Of a stretch of DNA of 64,000 bases, positions 24,815 through 32,008 are shown piece after piece. The stretch's first letter is position 1; every line of letters begins with the position of its first letter. The translations under genes were made by a program, and so were the position numbers. The notes beneath the pieces were generated by a model, which worked only from the letters and a program-made list of their open reading frames with translations, was not told where the DNA came from and ran no database searches. This stretch comes from an uncultured Rhodospirillales bacterium (GTDB taxonomy: Bacteria > Pseudomonadota > Alphaproteobacteria > Acetobacterales > Acetobacteraceae): positions 1 to 64,000 of the forward strand of contig CAIMSN010000103.1 in NCBI GenBank assembly GCA_903844135.1, read 5' to 3'.

Positions 24815-26722
24815 TCAGTTAATGAGGATTATGTCGGGTTTGGTCGACTGCGAAACGGCCAACGACAGCGCGTTGCCGATCGCCGCACAGCGTGTCGCAT
24901 CCGACCTTTGCGCCGTATAAGTCGGCATCAGCCAGCCGCCTTCAGCGAGTTCGTTCCAGGCATAGATGAGGCCGACCTGCGCCGGACAACTTACGGGATG
25001 GCCGACAATGTATTGGACGAGGTCGCCTACATGACCCGCCAGCGCGTCGCTCGTCGCCGTTGCGTAGAAGTTCTCGGGCGTGAGGCTATTCGATATTGGA
25101 TAGAAACTCTGCGGGGTCTCGATCAGGGGGCGCTGATCCCACCCGCTCATCGCAGTCGGAACCATCGGAAAGCCGGTCCTGCTGCGCGCGGCCCAATCAT
25201 CAGCAGCCGCGCTCGTAAGCGCACTATAGGGCTGCTCCGATCCGTTCAAACGAGGCACGGCGTAAGCTCCGGCAGCATCGGCGCCGGCTACCTGCGCCGC
25301 CTCCACGTTCGAGTAGTCGACAATACTGGCCCCGGAGAGCCAAACGATATAAGGATTTTTGCCCCCGGCCAACTGGACCTGCCGTCGGATCGTCAGGACC
25401 GCCTCCGCGACCCCACCCGCAGGAAGGCCGGCCAACTGGGCAGGGCTGGAGTCGATGGCAAAATAGAGCGGCCTGCCATCCAGGACCGTCATGTAGTCCG
25501 GCTGAGTCATCATTTGGATATCGCGGAGCAAAGGCGGCTGATCCTCGCCGCCCGCTCCCCAGTTCGAGGTCTGGCCGACCATGCAGAATCGCAGCCGTCC
25601 TCGGCTTGCGCTACTCAGGTAAAGTTGCAGCGCCAGGCTGAGTGAATCGTCAGGCCGATAGCTATCGAACGCCCAGAAGCTGAGGCCGGCCTGCAAGGCG
25701 GCGGCAATCTCCGCATCCATAGTCGACTGGGTCGCGAGCGGCCAGGAGGCTATCCCATTTTCCAACACCGCATTCGGCGGAAGTCGGAAATTGTACGCTT
25801 TTGGAGATAGGGCAGCGGCACATTGCCTGTCGATGGCATTCGCCGGATCGTACCAGGCGTCAAAACGAATTGCCCCGAGCGGCGGAATGATCAGCCTGGC
25901 CGACGGCTCCAGACAACTGAACCCAACGGTCGCTCCCGAGACCTCGAGCCTGCCGATCCCGAAGGCCATCTGCGAACTCGACATCGTCACAGTCGTCGGG
26001 TATTCGACCGTATAGTTCAGGTTACGACGATAGAGGTTCGCATTCTCGGATATGTCCGTTTCGAACGTCTCCCGATACCTCAATCGGGCCGAAGACCCGT
26101 CCGCAAGCGGAAACCAGTCCATGGCGGAAAGCTTCTGGTCGATCGCCGAGCAAAGCACGTCACGCGCCGCAGGCGTCGCAGACCAGACCGCGATCATCAC
26201 GCCCTGCTCCTGCCGCCGCGTCTCCATTATCGATGTCCCGCTGCCAACGATGCGGACCGAGACTTGCAATGTCGCCGTCTGAATGAGGTTGCCTTGCGCG
26301 GTGGCACTGGGGATCTCCAGGGCCAGCGCCGAGGCGACGGTCTCCAGCGTATCCATCGCCAAGACCTGTCTCGCATAGGCGACACCATCGACGATCAGTC
26401 CAACCGTCTGGCCAACCATGCAGGTCCCGGAGAGCGTCACTGTCGAGCCGTCCACCGTGGCCGTAATCGTCGGGGCAACGACCGCCAGGGGCTGCCACGT
26501 CCTGCCATAACGAGATGTATTCTTCGTACTATGGTCACAACTGAATACTGTGACAGTATCCGATCCGCTCCCGAGATCGGTGTTCAAAGTGCGGTTTGAC
26601 GGCCACCCTCGATATATCTTGACCACCGTCGCAGTCACGCTGTCGCTGGTAACACCACCGGGATAGACGACGCTCTCGATGAGTTCACAGAGCGCGTTTT
26701 CCACATCGGAGACGTCTGCCAC
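24815..26722 (-). CDS. Neck-type protein fused to a glycoside-hydrolase-like domain
   Basis: A 635-residue protein. GTG 26722 has a GGGGAG Shine-Dalgarno eight bases upstream and begins VADVSDVENALCELIESVVYP; the longer open frame runs through the previous gene and is discarded. Residues 1-240 (VKIYRGWPSNRTLNTDL, TVTVFSCDHSTKNTSRY) look like a head-tail connector or tail completion module. Residues about 300-635 resemble a TIM-barrel glycosidase of the GH99/WbsX-like kind: LSFWAFDSYRPDDSLSLAL, RPLYFAIDSS, PYIVWLSGASI, VPTAMSGWDQRP and the acid motif LIYAWNELAEGGW near the end, whose Glu is a candidate catalytic residue. Probably a virion-borne surface-polysaccharide hydrolase; activity is inferred. 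Confidence 0.6.
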   Translation of the reverse strand: MADVSDVENALCELIESVVYPGGVTSDSVTATVVKIYRGWPSNRTLNTDLGSGSDTVTVFSCDHSTKNTSRYGRTWQPLAVVAPTITATVDGSTVTLSGTCMVGQTVGLIVDGVAYARQVLAMDTLETVASALALEIPSATAQGNLIQTATLQVSVRIVGSGTSIMETRRQEQGVMIAVWSATPAARDVLCSAIDQKLSAMDWFPLADGSSARLRYRETFETDISENANLYRRNLNYTVEYPTTVTMSSSQMAFGIGRLEVSGATVGFSCLEPSARLIIPPLGAIRFDAWYDPANAIDRQCAAALSPKAYNFRLPPNAVLENGIASWPLATQSTMDAEIAAALQAGLSFWAFDSYRPDDSLSLALQLYLSSASRGRLRFCMVGQTSNWGAGGEDQPPLLRDIQMMTQPDYMTVLDGRPLYFAIDSSPAQLAGLPAGGVAEAVLTIRRQVQLAGGKNPYIVWLSGASIVDYSNVEAAQVAGADAAGAYAVPRLNGSEQPYSALTSAAADDWAARSRTGFPMVPTAMSGWDQRPLIETPQSFYPISNSLTPENFYATATSDALAGHVGDLVQYIVGHPVSCPAQVGLIYAWNELAEGGWLMPTYTAQRSDATRCAAIGNALSLAVSQSTKPDIILIN

Positions 26723-26772
26723 ACAACAATCTCCCCAAACCGAGTAAAGAAAGCAGCTAAGCGCCTCGGCCT

Positions 26773-27414
26773 CTAAGTCGTGGCGAGACCGACGAGAAGT
26801 TTCCACCCGAACGGCGAGAAATCTGCACTGATGATTTCGTATTCCTGCAGGATCGGGTCTCGAAGTCGCATTCCGAACGATAGTTCTAGTCCTGGTATGG
26901 GCGGGGCCAACACCTCGTAAAAGGCCGCCCTCGTATCGCTCGGAAGCTTTGTGACGTCGGTCCCGGCACGAGAGCGTGCGCTCATGCTGACCGGCCAGCC
27001 ACCTGCAACGATTGCGTCTGTTTCCGCCGTCCGACCGCCATATCCGTTGGCCCCGGCGCTTGTCTGAACGTCGGACACGAGGAAATCGACCGTCTGCGTG
27101 CACAGCACGCAGAGCGCCGGCCGCAAAGGCTCGACACGCGCGACGAAATGCGTGTCTTCTCCGACCAGATAGTCGCCCTGCCGGACAAGTGTCGGATCTG
27201 CGAGAAGCGAAGCGTAAGCATGATCCGGCCGTGCCGTCGACAGGAGCTTGAAGTCCGGAGCAACATCGAACGCACAATAGAGTGTGCCAAACGGGGGCCC
27301 CGCGACAGGACCCGAGAGACCCGATGGACGAAACAGCAATTCGGCTACACCGTTAATAGCTGCCGACTTCGCAAGGCCGTTGGCAATTCTTTTATTAAGC
27401 AGGGACTGTAGCAA
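26773..27414 (-). CDS. Putative head-tail connector protein
   Basis: A 213-residue protein in the head-completion region. It begins MLQSLLNKRIANGLAKSAAI, contains the GPPFGTLYCAFDVAPDFKL and DYLVGEDTHFVARVEPLRPALC segments and a beta-rich C terminus (LGMRLRDPILQEYEIISADF-like). Proteins with this GDYLVG...FVA pattern sit between capsid and sheath genes in other alphaproteobacterial phages. No catalytic motif is visible. Predicted to join head and tail; assignment is from order and weak resemblance. Confidence 0.55.
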   Translation of the reverse strand: MLQSLLNKRIANGLAKSAAINGVAELLFRPSGLSGPVAGPPFGTLYCAFDVAPDFKLLSTARPDHAYASLLADPTLVRQGDYLVGEDTHFVARVEPLRPALCVLCTQTVDFLVSDVQTSAGANGYGGRTAETDAIVAGGWPVSMSARSRAGTDVTKLPSDTRAAFYEVLAPPIPGLELSFGMRLRDPILQEYEIISADFSPFGWKLLVGLATT

Positions 27415-27429
27415 GACCGTTCCCCGTCA

Positions 27430-27978
27430 TCAGGCGATGGAAATTACGCCGCCGTTATTCCACAGTTGCCCGCTCCCGGCGGCTGGCTCGGCCTGCGGGA
27501 GCATGGCCATGACGACTGTCGACCCAAACGCCTGACTCTGTGCCGACAGGCTGCCTCCGGAAAACTGGAGGGCTACCCCCGAAATCACCTGACGCCCGTC
27601 AGGCGTGGTCGCGATGACCGCACCTGCAGGCCAAAGCCTGATCGAGCCTAGATTTCGAAGATCCGTGAAGGAGAGATTGAAGCTCCCTCCCTGCGTGGAT
27701 ATCGTCGCCCCCGCACCAATGACGACGGGGTGCTGAAGCGGCATCCAGAACAGCAGGCTACCGGCACTCGGCGAATCAAAGACCCCGACAAAATTGAGCG
27801 TGCCCCAAGCCGTCCCTGCTGGACCCGCCGTGCCGGATCCAACATCTGACGTGGTTCCTCCGTTCAGATCCCCGAGAACGAATGGCCGGCGTCCGTACGA
27901 AGGATCGGTCGGCTCGGAAAGGATACCGGCCTGGACCGAGCTCCCATAGCCCAGCCAGCCATTCAGTATTGTCATCAT
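27430..27978 (-). CDS. Phage structural protein, head-completion region
   Basis: A 182-residue protein. ATG 27978 is chosen because of a GGAGGAGG Shine-Dalgarno eight bases upstream; the long open frame beyond it overlaps the previous gene. The sequence is Gly/Ser-rich and beta-prone: ILNGWLGYGSSVQAGILSEP, FVLGDLNGGTTSDVGSG, GSLLFWMPLQHPVVIGAG, RLWPAGAVIATTPDGRQVISG. This suggests a beta-sandwich decoration or connector protein. I do not recognise a family. Confidence 0.55.
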   Translation of the reverse strand: MMTILNGWLGYGSSVQAGILSEPTDPSYGRRPFVLGDLNGGTTSDVGSGTAGPAGTAWGTLNFVGVFDSPSAGSLLFWMPLQHPVVIGAGATISTQGGSFNLSFTDLRNLGSIRLWPAGAVIATTPDGRQVISGVALQFSGGSLSAQSQAFGSTVVMAMLPQAEPAAGSGQLWNNGGVISIA

Positions 27979-28004
27979 GATGCGGACCTCCTCCCGCGAA
28001 AGAC

Positions 28005-28406
28005 TTAGATGACGATCGACGCCTGGCTCATGAGTCCTGGACCCGGAGGAACGCCAATGAAGCTCGCGAGCCGTCGGCACCAACTCTCGAAGAGTCCGAT
28101 GCGGTCGCCGATCTCCGACGGGTTTCTCTTCCAAACTGCAGCCTCGCTCGTGTCGAGGCTCAAGGCCGTGTCGGGAATGCCTTGTTCGAGACTGTAAAGC
28201 GCAGCAAGCTTCTGCCGGACCACCTGGTATTCCGATCCGGACATATTGCTCAACCTGAACTCGAGCGTTCCATACGCTTCGAAAAAGCGCCAAGACTGGA
28301 ACCCGCTGGCGCCCGACCCATACGACGGATAGCCGCAAAAGCGTCTGACATCGACACGCTCGGCATCCGAGAGCGGATCCGTGGAAAGCCCGCTAGAGCC
28401 GGACAT
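28005..28406 (-). CDS. Putative head completion/connector protein
   Basis: A 133-residue protein beginning MSGSSGLSTDPLSDAERVD, where ATG 28406 follows a GGAGGAG Shine-Dalgarno. The helical pattern DVRRFCGYPSYG, RFFEAYGTLEFRLSNMSGSE and LYSLEQGIPDTALSL recalls small gp6-like connector proteins that bind below the portal, a position that fits: it is the first gene after the capsid. Family call is tentative. Confidence 0.55.
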   Translation of the reverse strand: MSGSSGLSTDPLSDAERVDVRRFCGYPSYGSGASGFQSWRFFEAYGTLEFRLSNMSGSEYQVVRQKLAALYSLEQGIPDTALSLDTSEAAVWKRNPSEIGDRIGLFESWCRRLASFIGVPPGPGLMSQASIVI

Positions 28407-28475
28407 TGAATCTCCTCCCATGAATAGCGAGAGAGAAGAACAACGATGCGTTCTTCATCCCTCTCCTCTTAATCT

Positions 28476-29849
28476 CTAGAGACTTTCGATAACGACCCCC
28501 CGCTTCAGGTAGCTGTTCGTCGCAGTCGGAATGATGCTCGTGTTCGCGGTCGCGTCGGTCGGCAACGCATACCCGCCGATCCAGTACCAGGACTGCGCGA
28601 TGATCTGTTTCAGACGATCGAGCGGCTCACGCGTGACCATGACAACATTGTCGACCTTTTCCATGAGCGACTTTTCCGCGTCGGGGATGTCGCTGTGCCC
28701 GGCATCCGCATAGTCGCCCTCAATGAGCGCGCCCTTACCGCAGACGATCGCCCGATGGATCGCTCCGGCACCAAGCGAGGTCTGCTGCGGCGCCTCGGTG
28801 GTCGGGATGAACCTCACGCCGAGGAGCTCGACGACCGATCCCGACTGGTACGTCTCGGTCCCGTAGGCGCCGCGATAGAGATATTTGAAGTCACCATCAC
28901 GGAACAGCCCAAGCATCTGCTGGTCGTCCAAGTAGCAATGATAGGCGCCGTCGACGGTCGGCACATTGTTCATTCTCAGCGCCGCGACAGCGGACAACAC
29001 CGTCTGGATTCCGAGCGTGTCGCCGGGAACATAGCTCGCGGCACCATAGGTTCCGGTCGGTGCGACGAGAGCTGCGGTTGTCAGGCGTCCATTCGGTCGC
29101 AACACCAGAGGGGCTGTCGCTGCGATGACTGGCTGCGATAGGGCGCCGTCTGAGGTCGTGACGTTCGTGGAGAAGGTGAGTTGACCCGAAATACCGTTCG
29201 GTGCGGTCGAGATATTCAACGGGTCTGCGACACTGCTGACGAGTGTGTAAGCGTTGCTCCCGACCGTCACGGTCATGCCGAGGGTCGTCCCGACCGGTGC
29301 GACCTGGCCGTAGTTGTTCAAGACGTTCTGAAAGCCTCTGATATCGTCCAGAGAGACGGTCTTGCCTGCTGAGCCGAGTGCGACATTGACCCGGCTATTA
29401 CCGCCGAGGTAACCGCCCACACCGTTGCTCGCGCCGCCAAAGAGTGCATTTCGCGCAATACGATCAAGCGACTGCATCGCCTGCACGCCATTGGTCCGGG
29501 CATTGGCGAGAAACTGTCCGGCGATTCCCACCCCCTCGCTCACCATATTCAGGTCGATGGTGTCTCCGTACTGGTTGATCGTCAGGGTATATTGCTCGAC
29601 AGTCCAACTCGACGGGCTCATGCCGTTATCGAAGTTGGTGTTCCCGGTGGCGCTCATCGGCGCAGTGACTGGTGCCTTGAGGCCCTTTCGCGTCTTGGTG
29701 ACGGTCTCACCGATCCGGTTGGGAAATACCTCGCGATCGGCAATAGACCTGAAGCTCAGGCGCGACTGAAGTCCGTCTTGAAATTCCCGGGCAAGAAAGC
29801 CCTGCTGAATGATCGGCTGAAGTTGTGTCGGAAAATTCTGGATCGGCAT
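28476..29849 (-). CDS. Major capsid protein (HK97-fold type)
   Basis: A 457-residue protein after the scaffold gene. N-terminal arm and E-loop region are seen in REFQDGLQSRLSFRSIADR and KTRKGLKAPVTAPM, the spine helix in ANARTNGVQAMQSLDRIAR, and A-domain sequence in DTLGIQTVLSAVAALRMNN and VDGAYHCYLDDQQMLGLF, ending in LPTDATANTSIIPTA. Pattern and length resemble P22 coat / N4 gp56-like HK97-fold capsids. No protease gene precedes it; instead there is a separate scaffold gene, as in P22. Confidence 0.78.
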   Translation of the reverse strand: MPIQNFPTQLQPIIQQGFLAREFQDGLQSRLSFRSIADREVFPNRIGETVTKTRKGLKAPVTAPMSATGNTNFDNGMSPSSWTVEQYTLTINQYGDTIDLNMVSEGVGIAGQFLANARTNGVQAMQSLDRIARNALFGGASNGVGGYLGGNSRVNVALGSAGKTVSLDDIRGFQNVLNNYGQVAPVGTTLGMTVTVGSNAYTLVSSVADPLNISTAPNGISGQLTFSTNVTTSDGALSQPVIAATAPLVLRPNGRLTTAALVAPTGTYGAASYVPGDTLGIQTVLSAVAALRMNNVPTVDGAYHCYLDDQQMLGLFRDGDFKYLYRGAYGTETYQSGSVVELLGVRFIPTTEAPQQTSLGAGAIHRAIVCGKGALIEGDYADAGHSDIPDAEKSLMEKVDNVVMVTREPLDRLKQIIAQSWYWIGGYALPTDATANTSIIPTATNSYLKRGVVIESL

Positions 29850-29930
29850 GCGCGATGATCGCCTTTTGAGAGAATGGGGGACATCAATGTCGGCCGGGGG
29901 TCAACAGGGCCAAGTATCCGACGCGCTGCG

Positions 29931-30476
29931 TCAGCGTTTGCGGGCGAGCAGGCGATCGCGTTCTGCCTTCCAGGCCTCGCGAGATAGTTCGCGCGCGTCG
30001 ATCGCGACGGGCTTCGCCGCCTGGGGGGTCCGGTGTGTCTGGCTCGTTGTCCCCGGCGCCAAGGCAGCGACGTCGGCCCCGAAAAGGTAGGGCTTACGAT
30101 CCCGGAGCGAAGCGATCGCTTCGTCGATGCCGATGATATCCCCATTCTCCCCGAAGTTGATCGCACCGAGGTCGGCAAGCTTCAGGGCATCGAGATCGAG
30201 GATGCCGGCACGGGTCGCATGCGCCCTCAGTTCGGCCTGAAGTACGTGACCGCGGGCTTCCTCCCGCACCGCTGCAATCGCATCATCGCGCTCGCGAGCC
30301 GCCGTGGACACTGCGGCATCCCGCTCGCTCATGGCGATGCGTGCCTGCTCTCGGTAGCGGGCAACCTCGCGACGCAATTTCTTTTCGGCATCGGTGATCT
30401 CCCGTGGCGCGTCCGCAGCGACAACCGGGGTGGCTTCCTCGGCGAGATCGATGGACTCTTGGCTCTGCTCTGCCAT
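29931..30476 (-). CDS. Scaffolding protein
   Basis: A 181-residue protein between portal and capsid. It has an acidic N terminus (ESIDLAEEATPV), a long charged coiled coil (residues about 30-80, EKKLRREVARYREQARIAMS), a region with LDALKLADLGAINFGENGD (similar to DUF4355-type phage scaffolds) and a basic C-terminal helix SREAWKAERDRLLARKR that could bind the capsid. This layout is standard for scaffolding proteins released after procapsid assembly. Confidence 0.72.
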   Translation of the reverse strand: MAEQSQESIDLAEEATPVVAADAPREITDAEKKLRREVARYREQARIAMSERDAAVSTAARERDDAIAAVREEARGHVLQAELRAHATRAGILDLDALKLADLGAINFGENGDIIGIDEAIASLRDRKPYLFGADVAALAPGTTSQTHRTPQAAKPVAIDARELSREAWKAERDRLLARKR

Positions 30477-30570
30477 AGGCTGGACCGGTCCTTCCTGTAG
30501 CGCCGACGGCTCGACGCCACATGGCGCCGGGTCCGCTCTCGGCGGAAACTTGGTTGTCGGAACGACGCGC

Positions 30571-32004
30571 CTACGCGATCAGCGTGGCGTCCTCGCCGTC
30601 CGTTTCGATCGCAGTTGCCTCAGTCAGGCCGTAGAGCGGCGCGACGATGGCGTAGGCCTGCGGTCTGTCGATCACCCCGGCGGCTATGAGCGTGGCGACG
30701 CTCGAGGCCTGAGCCTGCCTGTCGCTGAAGCTCGCCGGGAACCAGCTCGGCCAGGCAAGCGCAAGCCCGTGCGGATCGAGGTCGCGATACGAGATGCCGG
30801 CGACGATCAGCCCATCGCGCAACCGGCTGGATGCACGGCACAGCATGTTCAATAAGGCCAGTAGGCCACCATCGCCGTACGAAATCCTGAGGCGGTCCGC
30901 CAGCCAGATAAGACCCTGACACATCATCTCGATCGCCCGGCCGCTTGGCGCTACCCCTGCACGATCCCCATGCGCCCGATTGCCATGCATCGCTTCCAGG
31001 GCAATCGCCCGAAGCTCCTTGACGTGGGCCAGTACCGCAGCGGCGGCGTTGCCATTGATCTCGAGAAGCTTGGCGTCACCTTCCGGTGGCAGAGTCAACG
31101 CGGACGCAACGCCTCCAACCCGGGACGGAGCCGCTCCGCCGATACAAGCCGACGGGTCCTTCAACACCAGGGTTGGATCCGAGCCATATTTCAGGCCCCG
31201 TCCGGCTTGGGAAAGCAGATAATCAACCTCGATGACCGTGTCGATCGCGGCGGCGAAGGTGCACATCCCATCCGCACCGTCCGGCTCGTGTCCAGAACCC
31301 CCGGAGATGTTGCGGATCCAGACAATGGGAACGAAGCCGAGCCCATGGACAACGCTTCGATCCGGATCGACCGCCATCGCCGCATAGCCGTCACCGATCG
31401 GAACCGGCTTGAACCAGAGCTCCGCCTGATCGTCCCAGACGCGCTTGAACCAGAATATCCCGGCGTCCGGATCGACGTTAAAGCCAAGAGCAATCAGGGT
31501 CGCTGCATCGACCTTGTAGCACTCGCTGACAGAGTGAAGTTGCCGTGGGTCGTCCAGACGCCAGACCGGTGTGAGAAACTTGGTACCCATAACCGCGAGA
31601 AACGGACGGGATTTCACGATCCGCATGTGGATCGCCACAGACCCTACCGATCCACGGGTCGCCGCTTCAAGCATCGTCTCCTTCAGCCGGCACTCGGCTA
31701 CCAGCTCGTTGAGCGCCACCAAGGTACGCTGATCGCTTGCCTGTATCGTTGGCCAATGACCCTCGCTGAACAACAAGGAGACCGAATCGTCGACCACGAC
31801 CCGGCAAAGACCGGTCCTGACGGACGGCCGTCGCTCGTCGAGAGGAATATATTCCCCGGCTTCGCTTCGCTCTTTGGAAAACGGATAGATGAGCTGATCG
31901 TACTGCCGACCCTCCAGGATGGCCTCAAACGCCAGAAGCTTGAAGCATCGGACGGGCATGTCCGCATCCCTGGGCATACGCGACTGCAGAGAGAGCCAAT
32001 CCAT
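30571..32004 (-). CDS. Portal protein
   Basis: A 477-residue protein directly after the large terminase (stop-to-start gap of four bases). It shows the portal layout: N-terminal clip/wing (CRVVVDDSVSLLFSEGHWP, RLKETMLEAATRGSVGSVAIHMR), GFVPIVWIRNI, the stem/crown helices around DTVIEVDYLLSQAGRGL and the C-terminal AYAIVAPLYGLTEATAI region typical of SPP1 gp6-like portals. It forms the dodecameric DNA gate and docks the terminase. Length is within the family range. Confidence 0.75.
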   Translation of the reverse strand: MDWLSLQSRMPRDADMPVRCFKLLAFEAILEGRQYDQLIYPFSKERSEAGEYIPLDERRPSVRTGLCRVVVDDSVSLLFSEGHWPTIQASDQRTLVALNELVAECRLKETMLEAATRGSVGSVAIHMRIVKSRPFLAVMGTKFLTPVWRLDDPRQLHSVSECYKVDAATLIALGFNVDPDAGIFWFKRVWDDQAELWFKPVPIGDGYAAMAVDPDRSVVHGLGFVPIVWIRNISGGSGHEPDGADGMCTFAAAIDTVIEVDYLLSQAGRGLKYGSDPTLVLKDPSACIGGAAPSRVGGVASALTLPPEGDAKLLEINGNAAAAVLAHVKELRAIALEAMHGNRAHGDRAGVAPSGRAIEMMCQGLIWLADRLRISYGDGGLLALLNMLCRASSRLRDGLIVAGISYRDLDPHGLALAWPSWFPASFSDRQAQASSVATLIAAGVIDRPQAYAIVAPLYGLTEATAIETDGEDATLIA

Positions 32005-32008
32005 ACGA

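Noticed and set aside
24815-27277. Reading the neck/glycosidase gene as an 820-residue protein
   Set aside because: The extra 185 N-terminal residues overlap the preceding gene in another frame and are Arg-rich; the GTG at 26722 has a proper ribosome site.
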